Shown here piece after piece: positions 1 to 12,747 of a stretch of DNA of 64,000 nt. Source of the stretch: Sesamum alatum. Its lineage: Eukaryota > Streptophyta > Magnoliopsida > Lamiales > Pedaliaceae. Made by a program: the position numbers and the translations under genes. Each line of letters starts with the position of its first letter. The first letter of the stretch is position 1. The stretch is from the NCBI GenBank assembly GCA_034509735.1, contig JACGWO010000003.1:42206873-42270872 (forward strand), written 5' to 3'. The notes under the pieces were generated by a model that worked only from the letters and a program-made list of their open reading frames with translations, did no database searches and was not told where the DNA came from.

Positions 1-590
1 CATAGCAAAATGGCATAAATATACCAAAACTTAGACACCTCCTCTTGATCCCCCTCCATCTTCATATGGAAATTTCGTTTTCACTAGAACTTTAAGCTCA
101 AATATCAAATAAGGACATGAAAAGAAGAAATGGTTCAGTTCTTTCTCAATGATGTCCAATACTAATTAAGTGTCCTGATCCAGTACATTCCATCGAGAGA
201 CCCCTTTTGGATGAATCCAATATCAAATGAACTCAGACCTACTTGTAACCCCAGCAAGATATACTCGAAATTGCCCGAGTAATATAATTGACTTTACAGA
301 GATGTCTTTTGATTCTCATGGCTTTTTAATCTGTGTAAAGTATTCTGCAATCAGTTCATAATAAACGTTAAATAGATCAACACTAAAGTTTACACTTGGA
401 TCATTTTTCCTAGTTACAGGAAAAATAATGGGATATATACATGTAAAGATGTCGCGAAAGTCTCCGTTTGCATTACTTCCGTATGTGAAGGAGAACTTGC
501 AAGTGCATTCTGCTGCTCACCTACCAAATTGAGCATCCGCCTCTCGCTTGTATTCACTCGGTCTGTAGATTAGCTTCTCAACAGAATTTC
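1..590. other. Left edge, 3' flank of the first gene
   Basis: No coding segment is recognisable here. The part next to position 590 is probably 3' UTR and polyadenylation region of the minus-strand gene ending at 591. The rest is AT-rich with no clear repeat structure. Confidence 0.5.
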
Positions 591-3547
591 TTAACTTTCT
601 ATCTGGTCGGTAGAATTACCATCTTCACCTGCTAAGTCATTCTCACCTCGTGAGATTATATTCAAGAAAGTCTTAGTGGCTTGACCTACAGCACGGGAAG
701 TCTTCTTTGCAGCCCCTGCCACCACTGGTTGCAGCGAGATGATTGGTAGGCTTGCCCTTTCCTGAATCATGGCTTTTCACACAAATAACAACTATTATGA
801 TCCAGAAAAATATAGTATACAAGAACCAGAAATCTCGGCTGTAACTGTTATACAAAAAAATGAACATCTTACACATGGTTTGTTGACGAGCAAGTGAACC
901 TATTTGCCGGATTCCAGCTTCTGCTGCTTGCACTGCTTGAGCAGATTTGTTAACCCCATCTGCTATTTCTTGGCTGAGAACCAGATAGAACAAAAGACAT
1001 TATTTTCGAGACATACCAATTGTATAGCTTTTAATCTCTCAATGAGGAAAACGGGCATTTCCCAGCTTCAAGTAGTACTATAATCTTTAATTTCGTTCTA
1101 GCATAGGCCATCCATATGTCACTAACTACCTCATTAATCAACAGAAATGTGCTAGCCCAAGGGTTTCAATTCACTCTATCTTTGTCTTGAGGAAGAGGGA
1201 ATTACAGAGATCTTAAACCTCACCAACAAATCTTAATCGTGATATATGCCTCCAGCTTGTTCTAAGCTTTTGTATGTGCTAATCACCAAGTTACCAAATT
1301 AATAGCTCTATTGGTCGTTGATCAGTTAACTTACTAGTTTTGAAAGTGTCATACAAAATATTTGAATATTGACTTTTACATAATAATATGAGCACTAATA
1401 AATGCCAGACTTTAGTAATATTTAGTAGCCAACCACCGATATTATAAGTTACATAACAAATTGAACAACTTAACATGCCACCTGTGCGCTGCCAATATAA
1501 TTATACATGCATATATTTTATCGTTTACTTTTTCTTTTCCTATTTTATTTCATACTGAAGGAGAATTACATACTAATAGACAATCTGGACAACTACTTTA
1601 CAAACATGTTAATGATATCATGTCAATAACATCAAAAGTTAACGGATTTTATCTTTATATTTTACCATTACTTAAGAGGGAAAAATCCTACTTCTAGAGT
1701 TGAAGGAGCAAATGACTATTCATGCTACTTGTATTGCAGTCCTATAAAGTTCACATATGTACAGGCATGGCAGAATACAACAAACACACACAGGCGCACA
1801 CACAAGAACCTCAAATTACTCAGCCACTAATTCATGGGCTAAAAAGTGATCTAGCAATCTCGATATGGAATTATCTCAGCTTTTCCACTAGGAGTCTAAA
1901 TCCACAAAATTCACTTCAGAGGCTGTATCCTTCAAATTTCTCAAGAAAAGGAACTATACCTTTCGGCTTGCGACTCTTTTATCAATTTTGGTGCAAAATG
2001 AAGGTCAGCCAGCTCTTTAGAAAAAATCATCTCTTAGGATTAGTTAATTGGTTTTCTACAAGAACTCAAGTGGCTTGACATAAACAAAATGCGGAAAAGA
2101 TTAAATACCTTAAGTCACTTAGTTCTAGTGTGAGATCACTGATTTCCATGCCAGACAACCTGACTGCGGCCATTGTACTGGGAAGCTCCTCACGAGCAGT
2201 ATCAGCTAATCTTGAAAGAGATATTGCTGCCCTTCGCATTGCCTACAACAAAAGGAGGCCAAAGATTTGTAAAACCCAGCCCGTTAAGCCATAGAAACCA
2301 TATTAAAACTGCATATCTTTGGTTCCTTTTTTTCCATTGCTTTGGAAAGCTTTTTATGTTGTATGTAATCTTCTATCCTTTCAACTTTCAGTTTCTCACA
2401 CACCCCTCAATGCCATGACCCAAGTCCCCAACAAAAAGTAGGAAAAAGAAAGACTTGTGTTTGGAGATATTCATGGTAAGGTAAATTACGGGTAATTTAT
2501 CATTTAAAAATGGTAACTAGATCATACTGCATCCGAAGCAAGCGTTTATGTTAAAACTTAGATCCATGAAACTCAAAAGGACTAGCATCCTTAGCATAAC
2601 TAAGGAGAATCCGTAAGAGCAATAAACTAATTTTCAAATTATCCATCTCCATCTCAACTTCCATAGTTTCACTTTTTATGTTTCGTTCTCTTTACCAGTA
2701 CATTCAATATAAGCCATGTAGTGAAAAATTTCACAGAGGCGTGATGAAGATTGTATAATTTTCTATGATAAGTCCATTTACGATAGAATGAAAAGTTGGA
2801 TTGGAAGTAATATCCTGTACAACAAGTTGGAAAAGAGAAAAGCATACTTACCAATAATGTTGGCACGGCTGCAATAACAAGACTGGTGAATGCAGCAGCA
2901 GTCTGCATATCATGATTGTGTCATCATTCATCAACATACTGAATAAACTCAACCGCAGTAAATTCGTCGGAGGAAAAAAAAAAACAGAATTAAAAATACA
3001 AATTATGAGCTGATTCCAGTGGGCCAAAAGAACAAAAATCAGAATACACCCATGCATAAAATCTTCACAGTTGAGACATACACCCCCAAAAGAGAGAGAG
3101 AGAGAGAGAGAACTAATATGCAATTAAACAATTTGAAAACCCATTCATTACACTAAAAGAGAGGGGGCTGGAAGAAGGGTAAATTACCGTGCAACCAATG
3201 AAGGCAATGAGCAAGAAAGCCTGATCACTCAAGCTCAATTTAGGGCCTGAAATCACACTAGCTGGAGTAGACGCGCTTCTCACTTCAAATTTCAACAATT
3301 CATCTCCCATCGAGGATCCCGAAACGACATCGGCGTTTTGGGAATAACTCTTAGTCGGCGCCGTCTTGGCATCGGAGTTCTCCAACGAGCACGAGAATCT
3401 AAGGCAGAACCGGCGCCTTCTCGGTGGTCTAAGCCGGAGCCTGAAGCTGAAACCCCCATGCGAGATTCTCGATAATCCCACCTTTCTCGGAAGAAGAATA
3501 GGCGGAGCATCGGCGGTGAGTAGGCCGGTGGCGGTGGGAGCTCCCAT
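591..3547 (-). CDS. Plastid-targeted membrane protein of unknown function, 5 exons
   Basis: Exons 3547-3188, 2902-2852, 2242-2109, 973-873 and 772-591 join in frame to 275 residues, all with GT-AG introns. Residues 1 to about 60 are rich in Ser, Arg and Ala and lack acidic residues (motif RLRLRPPRRRRFCLRFSCS), as expected of a chloroplast transit peptide. A hydrophobic stretch at about residues 107-137 (FLLIAFIGCT through VIAAVPTLL) spans the exon 1/2/3 joins and is probably one or two membrane helices. It is followed by an amphipathic helical region (SLSRLADTAREELPSTMAAV, then LELSDLSQEIADGVNKSAQA) resembling coiled-coil regions of DUF948-like proteins, and an acidic, polar C-terminus ending in DQIES. 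The ATG at 3547 is the only one giving the transit peptide. I recall similar uncharacterised proteins in other plants but no function. Intron 1 holds a GA microsatellite. Confidence 0.82.
3091..3111. repeat. (GA)n microsatellite in intron 1
   Basis: About ten GA units lie between exons 1 and 2 of the plastid membrane protein gene. This is ordinary simple-sequence DNA. Confidence 0.9.
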
Positions 3548-5411
3548 GACTTGGGGCGATGGCTATTGGGTATTGTACTTTGGAAACACAGACACAAAAC
3601 AAGGAATAAAAACAGGGAACTGATTTTGCTGCTGGAGGTACAATACTTTATTGCACGAGGAGTTGTTTTCAAAATATAAAATTAAAAAAAATAAATCTAC
3701 TTTTTGTATGAAGCACAAATGCTTGTTGATTTATATTAACAACAAATTCTTTTTAAATTAATTTTATATAGTAAAATAGGAACATAGAAGTTATCCAAGT
3801 AAGCATCATGCATGCGCATACTTGGATCGTATCTTTAAATATTATTTGCTACGTAATAATATATTATTTTTTATTTTTATTTAAAATTAGATAAATGTAT
3901 GATTGTTCATATATATAAAAAAAATTCACCCAATTATTAATTAGTTAGTGATATAATTTGCCTTTTATGTTGATATCTAATAATACTTAAGGTGTTATTT
4001 TGTATTTTTTGTTTAAATTTAGATAAATGTACAATTGATTGTCTTTATACAAAAGATTTACTCATTTTTCTAAATAAATTTAGTTAGTAATATAATATAA
4101 TTGTTTTTAATATGTTTTTGTATTTTTATATTTATTAATTACTTTAAAATTTGAAATTTAAATGAAATGATTAATAATTTTATTCTAATTATCTTTTTAA
4201 AAATGCAATATTCTGTGACCTTGACACGGGATACGAACTTGTATTAGTGATTTTTTAACTAAAGCTAGGTGAGATACACGAAAAAATATTTTATCCCACT
4301 TTTATTATTTTGAATTGGTATCACATCTGCATGAGTATTGTTTTCATACTCATTTTTAAATTACAGGTAATTTTAATCATAATTATTAACTTTAAAGTAG
4401 AGACGTGTCAATCATACACAATATCAATATGTGACTCTGAAGTGTGAAAAAATATCCCAATTCCATGAAAATAGCTTGTAAATGGACATCAATTTATTTA
4501 TTATCTCTCAATGTTTGTTGGGCCTTCATAATAAAAGGGCTAAAGCCCAACTTGTATGATTAATTAAGCATCATTTGGGCCCAAAGTTGTTATTAGAGAG
4601 CTTAAAGGCCCAATTGTCACTTGAGTCTAACCCTCAAACACAAAAAAATAATAATAAAAAAAATCCCAAACTTATTGATTGATTTAAGAATCGAAGTGTT
4701 GATAGTATATATTTGAAAATAGTCTTTTTATTATTTCATGATTTTGTATCTTTATATTGTCACTTTAAAGGTACTTGAAATTTGAGAATGGATAATTATA
4801 TTTACACTCCATGACTTATGGTCGGTTATATAAATCTTTTGCATAATAACATAAACCATTCCTAGCAATCAAAAGTTAGGGTAGTTTGTGTAACAATATT
4901 GATGTTTTTAAAGAGTGTGTGTATAATTTTCCAAAAAATAAGAATGGTATGTATAAATAATATTGACGTTTCTGATAGATATATGTGTGATTATCCAGAC
5001 AATAGTGGTGGTTTATATAAATAGGTCATAAGTCAGAGAGTGTAAATTTAATTATCTCATTTGATCAACATCATTCCCAAGAATGGTATTTAAATTTTTA
5101 TTTCTACACTTCAATTTTTTTTATCGTATTAATATATAAGAGCTGAACCCGTGTTGCTTTCCTATTGCATGCATCTTTTATCACATATACATGTTACGTA
5201 CATAAAAGTTATGCCATCAATTTTATTTAAATAAATATTTTATACAAGTGGTGTGTATATGTGAAATAAAATAAACAATGCAACAAGAATAGCAATAGGA
5301 CATCCAATCAGTTATTTTGCATGAAACATTTGAAAAAGATTCTCAACAAAAAAGAAAAAAAAGGAAAGAACTTAAGAAACTACATACGCATCTGACTCAT
5401 GCACGAATTAT
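3548..5411. other. AT-rich intergenic region
   Basis: There is no gene here. Between about 4515 and 4615 there is a cluster of GGCCCA/TGGGCC-type (site II) motifs, which are usually promoter-proximal in plants, although no gene start is obvious beside them. A short TIR element lies at 4790-5058 (separate entry). The rest is low-complexity AT-rich sequence. Confidence 0.6.
4790..5058. mobile_element. MITE, family 2 (about 270 bp)
   Basis: The left end GGATAATTATATTTACACTC matches the reverse complement of the right end (GAGATAATTAAATTTACACT), and the inverted similarity continues for some 45 bp (CATGACTTATGG against CTGACTTATGAC). Flanks ATTTGAGAAT and ATTTGATCAA suggest a degraded target-site duplication. 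Relatives in this window are at 20560, 50830, 52617, 53653 and 54150. It has no coding capacity. Confidence 0.7.
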
Positions 5412-8321
5412 TTAGAGTGATTTTGTTGGCGTTGTTGCTAATAAGCTCTTATCCTCCCTCGCGGTCTGCAACCCAACCATACCATGTCATCACTTAAACT
5501 TGCGACATTATGAATAACATGTAAAAGTGTTTGTTCTCATTGTGAAAAGACGTTACATTACGTAGCATAAGCATTTAATAGAATAGTAACCACATTAGTG
5601 TGTGTGAGAACTAAACTAACCATCTGAAGCTGTGTGTGTTTCCAGGCCTTGTCCAGCTCTTCGGAGACGAAATCTATCGTGGGACGTGCCGTCCTTGCGC
5701 TGCTTATGCAGAGGACTGCTGTTTGCAGCATGGACTCACAATCTGCACTGATCATAACACTCCCTCTGATCCTAGGGTCTTGAAAATCCATCAGCGGTCG
5801 TTTTCCCATGTTCACATCGGTTGCCTGCAACGTTGTTTCAAGATTCAATACCTCTTCGCGGTACATGCATATTTGTGTTTGAAACAAAAGACGATGCGTG
5901 AACGTGTGTGAACGAATCAGTAACCGGTGTCATATGATGTCTCCATTAGTAAGTACGAGTTATTTTACGTTAGGAGGTTGTGTCCCCAACTTCCTCTGCC
6001 GATGTGAGGACTGTGTTTTGAGGGTCTTAATGTGTGTGTGTGTGTGAATGAATTGATAACTCCTAAAGTATGTTGGATCGGTTAGTAAGACGGGTCGCTT
6101 TCTATTAGAAGATTATGTGTTCGACTCCCTCTGTCGATGTTAGAGCTACATACATGGCATATAGTCCCTGAGATCTGTCCTAGGGACAGTAACTAGGTGT
6201 TGTGTGTGTGTAATAAATCTGTGTTAATGCAATGAGATAGGTTAACCTTTCTTGTGAGCTGGTTTCTTGCATCCAGGTCAAGTTCTATAACTCTCTGCCC
6301 AGACAAAAGTTGCAGAATGACAATGCCAAAACTGTAGATGTCACCTGCACTACTCATCTTGGCATTGCTCATCATATATTCGGGATCCATATAACCTATC
6401 GTTCCCCGAACATCTGGGAACACTCGAATCTCTTCCATCCTTAGGCTTTCAAAGAGTCCGAAATCAGACAGCTTTGGTTTCATGTCATGAGTCAGAAGAA
6501 TGTTCATCGGCTGCAAGGACAAGAATCATCGAACATTGTCAAAAAAATATAAGTGCTTCTCATAAGTAAATGACACTAATTCATGTTATGTAGCACTGAG
6601 TTTTGCCTTGATATCTCCGTGAACGATGCAGCCATCGACGTGATCATGAAGATACTTGAGAGCAAACGCACAGTCCCTCAAGATCTTGACTCTTAAATCC
6701 CATGTTAGGATAGTGTCTTTCTCTGTAAATGGACAAACAAAGTGATCATGAGCTGGTGTTCACACAGACACAGTTAGGTAAAAAATGGCGAAAACAGACA
6801 TACTTAGGAGATGCTGAGCTAAATTTCCATTAGAACAGTATTCATAGACTAAAAATTGTTCCCCGTTTTCGATGCAGTAACCTAAAAGACACACGATATT
6901 CGGATGCCTGACTCTCGAAAGAAGCTCAATTTCCCCAGTGAACGTATCCAACGTATTAATCCTGTATATCTGCTTGATTGCCACTAGTTGTCCGCTCGGT
7001 AACATGCCCTTGTAGACGTGCCCTGCACGGCCTCTTCCTAAGCAAATCTTTTCATTCACACAGTTGATAGCATTCTCAATCTCAGCCTTAGAGAACCGGT
7101 ACAGCCCAGAGCATGTGGCTGTAACGTCTTCGTTCAGGACAGGTTTCTCCTCTTGCTTTTGATTCTTCCACACGCATGTTATCAGCGTGACAACAACCGT
7201 TAACGCAATCATCACCAGAGTCACTGACAACAGAGCTTCAGCCACATTACCTGATCATAAAATCAGTGTTTCAGTTAAGTATTGTGGTATTATATCGGTT
7301 AACATAGACACTCAGATGGACTTTTACTTACTCTTGAGTTTGATGTAGTTCATTGACTCTGCGAAAAAAACACAAATAAGTTGAGGACAGATCAATAGTT
7401 AGAAATATAAAGCTCATGTCGTTGTGATTGTGTGTTTGTGTTTAGGCAATACGCAACGAGCTGTGTGCTTATCTACACGTCTGCGAACATAGCCTCAAGC
7501 CAAGATTCTGTCATTCTTGGCTCAAGTATGCGGTGAGAAGCAGAAAATTCGTGCTTGATCGACAGGACAAGAATCAAGCAAGACGATGATCCCACCTGGA
7601 ACAGCCAGAGCAGGCAAGCATCTGTCGAAATCATCGATCGCTGAGGTATTATTCATTATCCCAGCTATCACCGAGACGATAAGACTAACAAGACAGACAG
7701 CTTGCTCAGTATGATCACCTCCATCAACTTTCATATCATGCAACATTTGATCCAATGCTTTGGATATTGCAGAGGTGCAGCCTCCACAGGCCTCATCGAA
7801 CCAAGAAGAGCCGAAACGGGAGCACTGGAGAACGACGCTGTGACCGATGTCTGAGAGGTGAAGAGTTGAGCATTTGCCACTACCGTAGAAGAAACCATCA
7901 AAGCCACAGGTCCGGACCGATACATCGGGCTGGAGACGAAAGGGTCCACTGCAGTTACTCCATTGATCTTGCTCAATGAAGATGTTCCCTGATGGATGAT
8001 TATAAGCCTGAACGGCTAAGGCGTGAGAGAGAACGACGAGGGTGTTCTGGCAGCAGCTTGTTTTGGGGAAACCATTCCAGTTCTTGAGCTTTTCCTTCAC
8101 GTTAGTGCATCCACCTATTGGCCTGTAAGGGAAGGTGCTGAAATTCAACCTGCAAGCTGAAAAGTGCACTTTATCTGATCAAGATTCTGACACTGAGAGA
8201 GAGAGAGAGGGAGGGAGAGAGAGAGTAAACCTGGATCTCCTGGAGATGGCAAAGAAAAGGGTTCAACAGAAAGAAGAAGAGTGATGATCAAGAACAAAGA
8301 AGGAAGCCTGAAATTCTTCAT
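5412..8321 (-). CDS. SPARK-domain receptor-like protein kinase, 8 exons
   Basis: Exons 8321-8231, 8156-7596, 7358-7332, 7250-6804, 6722-6607, 6510-6247, 5824-5621 and 5465-5412 close in frame to 587 residues. A signal peptide (MKNFRLPSLFLIITLLLSVE) is followed by a Cys-rich extracellular region, about residues 31-175, with the SPARK-family pattern (CRLNFSTFPYRPIGGC, CGFDGFFYG, SCCQNTLVVLS). A membrane helix covers about 232-254. The kinase domain has the glycine loop LGRGRAGHVYKG (297-308), Lys319 in VAIK, the catalytic loop VHGDIKPMN (409-417) and DFG at 430-432. The HRD arginine is glycine, so this is a non-RD kinase, a class often linked to immune or developmental signalling. All key phosphotransfer residues are present. 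Intron 5 starts with GC, not GT (separate entry). Upstream in-frame ATGs at 8342, 8339 and 8393 exist; 8321 gives the cleanest signal peptide. Likely plasma membrane; the ligand is unknown. Confidence 0.87.
5920..6205 (+). repeat. Two related repeat copies, possibly SINE-derived, in intron 6
   Basis: Two adjacent stretches (about 5930-6050 and 6055-6205) share the order: TTAGTAAG followed by a G-rich run, then a tail with TGTGTTCGACTCCCTCTGTC in the second copy and TGTGTCCCCAACTTCCTCTG in the first. The TTCGACTCC segment resembles a Pol III B box, which suggests a SINE origin, but no good A box is seen. They lie inside the receptor kinase intron, antisense to it. Confidence 0.4.
6511..6606 (-). 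other. GC-AG intron (intron 5 of the SPARK kinase)
   Basis: The exon ends GATATCAAG and the intron begins GCAAAAC. The acceptor TTGCAG precedes CCGATGAAC. This join is the one that keeps the frame and yields the invariant DIKPMN catalytic loop. The nearest GT downstream would shift the frame. GC-AG introns make up about one percent of plant introns. Confidence 0.8.
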
Positions 8322-10578
8322 GCACCCTATGTTTCCCATCATTCTGGTGTAAGAATTTTGGCTCAAGTTTTCCCAGAAAATATGTTCCGACAACTATTGT
8401 GAAAACCAAGAATCTTCGTTGTACAAATTTATACGCATTGAAATGGAGGAAGATGTTATCGAAATTTCGTTTGCTTAGTGATTTGCGAGGCATGTATATA
8501 TGTATAACCTTGTGTTTAACGTCAATATGGCATGCAGATGAGCATCATGATCTGTACATTGCCCGCCAAAACGGAAGTCGTGAGGAGTATAGATAATTCC
8601 AAAGATTGATTCTTTTTGACATTTCTGAGTAAGAAACTTGCTTAAAAACAACAACAAAAATATTATTTGATTGTTATTACCTCCCAAAATCAGATATAAA
8701 CTTATATAAGTAAAAGAAAACCGATGAAATATTGCATTGATATTACCTCTGAATGAGGTTAAGATGACAAGTATGAAAACACGTATAATTCAGATGGCCA
8801 CGTGTTTTGACAATATACATATATATATATATATTTTTAAGGTTATGTATAGTAGAAAAAGGATAAAATAAATTCAAGAAACAACACATGGGAAATTGAA
8901 AGGTGAAATATCTGCAAAAGTGTAGACTTTGATAAGGCCCACCAACCAACGTTGCAGGGTTCATAGTCACAAGACTCCTTATCCAACTTCACATGCTTTC
9001 AACCCCACACGTCACCCCATCCCCTTTTTCCTCAACTTGTAATCTTTGATCTCTTCACTTTCTCTATATGTCTCTAAAAATGCACCAGAAACCCGTTCTT
9101 GTTTCACAACTCCAAGGTGTGTACCTTCTACTGTGTGTGTGTCTGTGGTTTTTTTTTTATTTTTATTTTTTTATATACATTAATTTCTCCTCTTTAGTTT
9201 ACACTTTTCTTTAGTAAGTGGGATTTGACTACAGAGATATAACTGAGCATTACATCAAGAACTAAAGTAGCACAGTGTCTGTGTATCTTCTGGGTGGTGT
9301 TGTTTATGAAGTGAGAAGATTATATGTCTTGAAGTAACTGTGAAAGATTTCACAAACCCATTCTTTAGATTGATGAAAGGTTGATTCTTGCAGAAAATTA
9401 TGAGTGTTGATGAGTAGTAGTTGCCAAGTGGAGTATAATTGAAGTTCTGTTTTGGGTTCTTTTGTAGTTGTGATGTCAAAATGAATTATCTATGATATAG
9501 TTCAAGAATTGAGAATGGAACTAGTCCTAGCAAAGTGCTTTGATACAAAAGTTCCTATCTTTCTTTGTTCCTTCTTTTTCTTTTTTTACGGGGTCGGATT
9601 TTCTGTTGCAAATCAATTCTATCTTCTCCGTGTTAGATAAATAATCACCACGTGTATAAAATCTTTTTCAAAATAAAATACATGGTGTCATCCTTAGTAC
9701 GTTGAATGGAGTTGAACATGGAATAAGGGTTTTGTAACAGAAACTCCGATCCGGGGTGGTGGTGATTACAATGTGGAGGATACTGGAAATAGGTCCCAGT
9801 TTTCCGATTGGGTAGAGAATTTGATGGAATATGATGAATGATTGATGCTTTTTTTCCTGAATTAAGTGTATATGAAAGTTACTTATGGTGTGAGCTTCAG
9901 TAGAAGAGGAGATTGATGATTCCATCATAGGTGTTCTGCCATTCATGTTGGGTACTGAATGCATCAAAACGTCGATGCCTCGTTGAAAGTGTTGCAGGGG
10001 GAGGTTGATGCATTTGTCCGAGTCTTCGAATATATATAATTGGATCCATTTCAATAATTTCATAACAGGATTGAATAGCTGGGTATCTAGCCTAAGTGTT
10101 TTTTTCTGCCTGGGGCGCAATGTGGATTGTTTTCGTGGTTGCCTCTTCTCTAGCATTAGGATGGATTACCTCTGATGTTGCCAAGAAATTCATGACATTC
10201 GGAGAATACAAGAATTCCTAGGACTTCTAGCTAGATGTATGTTTGAGAGTTGAGGGTTGGCCAGACAGTACCGTCTCCTTATAAGAAATGTTATAATATC
10301 ACACCCCTTAATCTAAACTTATGAAGTAGTCTTAGAAGGTGGAAAGGTCATTTGGTTGAAATTTTACCTTCAATTTAACCGATACTTTCAATCTAGAACT
10401 CATATTTTAGATCGAGTCTAACATGTCAGAGCTCCACGCATTCGTCATAGCCCTGTCATATTTGGGAGCTAATGCATGATATATTAGATTCTTCTCGAGT
10501 TCTTAGTAGTCGGGAAGCATATCTGACTTTGTCGTATTACATTCAGGTTGCATCGATCAGCAGTCAGGGGAGTGAAAC
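8322..10578. other. Divergent intergenic region between kinase and VDE genes
   Basis: This is the shared promoter space of the minus-strand kinase and the plus-strand violaxanthin de-epoxidase. It holds G-box cores CACGTG at 8799-8804 and 9649-9654. About 8970-9116 reads like a plant 5' UTR (CT- and C-rich, ending CTCCAAG before GTGTGTACC), and a plausible acceptor TTACATTCAG lies at about 10549, just upstream of the VDE start, so VDE may have a 5' leader intron. The longest open frame (9668-10156 minus, 162 codons) lacks any recognisable domain and I do not call it a gene. Confidence 0.45.
8799..8804. promoter_or_regulatory. G-box (CACGTG) in the kinase/VDE intergenic region
   Basis: GGCCACGTGTTTTG contains a palindromic CACGTG core, the binding site of plant bHLH and bZIP factors. 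It lies about 480 bp upstream of the kinase start and 1.8 kb upstream of VDE. A single core can occur by chance. Confidence 0.35.
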
Positions 10579-12747
10579 ATGGCTTTTCCTTTATACTCAG
10601 GAGTACTTTCTAATGGTGAAAGCATTCTCTTGCATAATAAATCACGACTCACTAGTCGTCAAAGATATAACTGGAGTGGGGGTGATGTTAATGGCAAACT
10701 AATGGTGAGAATGGGTGCCAATAAATGGAAATGCCGATACTTGAAGTTGCTAAAGCCTCAGCAGTTAGGTAAACGCTTGGGGTCAAGATGTTCAAATCTC
10801 TTCTCCATACCAGCGGATAAGAATCCTGTGAGCCGTGGGACTAACACAATTATAGCTGAGGTGGCCTTGCTTTGTTATTTCCTTTGTGACGTCTAATGTT
10901 GCATTTGAAGAACTCTCTTGTTATTTCTTTGTTTTTAATAGAAGTCTTATGTAGGCCAAAAAGAGATTAGATTTTCGACAAGTGGTGAATCTTGTTTTTT
11001 GGAAGAAATGGAGCTATGTCAATAGTGCAGCAATATTAGTGACATTAACATTGATGATCGTTCCAACAGCTGATGCCGTGGATGCTTTAAAAACGTGTGC
11101 GTGCTTACTGAAGGAGTGCAGGTATCTTGTCGAATTTATAGTTATCTTGCTTCAAAAAATGAATATGACAATCGAAATGCAAGTTCAGTGTATATCACCC
11201 GTCAAAAAGAAAGTATCGTTCCATGATTATGATGTTAGCATAATTGTCATAATTTTTAGCTGCATGAGTGATCAGAACTATGATGTTCGAATAGGTTGGA
11301 GCTTGCCAAGTGCATTTCGAACCCATCGTGTGCTGCCAACATTGCATGTCTCCAAACCTGCAATAACAGACCCGACGAGACTGAATGTCAGGTAACTCCC
11401 ATGTCTTCCATAATCTATAATGTTGTCGTGAACCTGCCGAGCTAGTTCTGATCAAAAGTTACTCACGGCCCTCTTCTTTTATCACAGATAAAGTGCGGAG
11501 ATTTGTTTGAAAATAGTGTTGTAGATGAATTCAATGACTGTGCAGTCTCACGAAAGAAATGTGTGCCGCGTAAATCTGATCTAGGTGAATTCCCAGCACC
11601 GGATCCGGCTGTTCTGGTGCAGAATTTCGACATAAATAAATTCAATGGGAAATGGTATATAACAAGCGGTTTGAATCCTACATTTGACACTTTTGATTGC
11701 CAACTGCACGAGTTCCATACAGAATCCAACAAACTTGTAGGGAACATATCTTGGCGAATTAAGACTCCCGATACTGGTTTTTTCACTCGATCAACGGTAC
11801 AAAGATTCGTGCAAGATCCAAAATATCCAGGGATATTGTACAATCATGACAATGAGTTTCTTCACTATCAAGATGACTGGTTCGTCTGTTTTCCTTCTAC
11901 TTTGATTTCTGGTATATGATCGAGTCTGAAATGCATTAGTATTTCATGCCTGAAGTATATATCTTCTCACATTCATGCAGAGGATGGTTATCTGTGGATA
12001 TATGCCTGTTATATTTTGAACATGTCTACTTTACAAGACCGAAATCTAACGTGTCAGTTATAGTTTTCGACATGATAACAACGTTGGATAAGAACCAGGT
12101 GCAATAGGCACACTTAGGACTAACGACGAGGAAAAATGAAGGAAAATCGCCTCACATTACGTTGTGTCTGAATGATGCAACACAATTCAAACATCCTCGA
12201 CTCATCAATTTATTTGGTTAATTCATATTGTTCTAATCGTTGCAGGTATATTCTTTCATCCAAAGTGGAAAACCAACCAGACGACTACATATTCATATAC
12301 TATCGAGGCCGAAACGACGCATGGGACGGATACGGTGGCGCTGTCGTGTACACAAGAAGCGCAGTTTTGCCCGAAAGCATTGTGCCCCAACTAGAAAAGG
12401 CTGCTAAAACTGTTGGCCGTGATTTCAACAAGTTCATCAGGACGGACAACACTTGCGGGCCGGAACCCCCCCTCGTGGAGAGACTGGAGAAGACAGTGGA
12501 GGAAGGCGAGGAGATAATCGTGAAGGAGGTCGAAGAGATAGAACAGGAAGTGGAGAAAGTGAAGAACAAAGAAATCACATTGTTTCAGAGGTTAGCAGAA
12601 GGCTTTGAAGAGCTGATCAAAGACAAAGATTACTTCCTCAAGGAGCTGAGTAAAGAAGAGATGGATATTTTGAGTCAGCTGAAAATGGAGGCAAATGAGG
12701 TAGAAAGAGTTTTTGGGAAAGCTATACCTTTGAGAAAATTGAGGTGA
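10579..12747 (+). CDS. VDE: Violaxanthin de-epoxidase, chloroplast precursor, 5 exons
   Basis: Exons 10579-10860, 10955-11121, 11295-11391, 11488-11879 and 12246-12747 join to 479 residues. The enzyme acts in the thylakoid lumen at low pH and converts violaxanthin via antheraxanthin to zeaxanthin using ascorbate, supporting non-photochemical quenching. Residues 1-110 are a stromal transit peptide. A hydrophobic lumen-targeting segment at about 115-134 ([17 protein letters not shown]) ends in an AxA site before VDALKTCAC, giving a mature protein of about 344 residues, as expected. The Cys-rich N-terminal domain (142-207) is complete ([28 protein letters not shown]). The lipocalin motif [10 protein letters not shown] is at 234-243, and the Glu-rich helical tail ([20 protein letters not shown]) spans roughly 390-479. 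The start context is AAACATGG. No breaks are seen. The first intron is short; exon 1 ends GCTGAG and exon 2 begins GCCAAAAAG. Confidence 0.95.

Noticed and set aside
9668..10156. A 162-codon minus-strand open frame between the kinase and VDE
   Set aside because: No domain, no homology I recognise, low-complexity composition and no splice partners. It is more likely VDE leader or promoter sequence read backwards.
12300..12578. A 92-codon minus-strand open frame opposite VDE exon 5
   Set aside because: It is the antisense shadow of the Glu-rich VDE tail (Ser/Phe/Thr-rich when read backwards).
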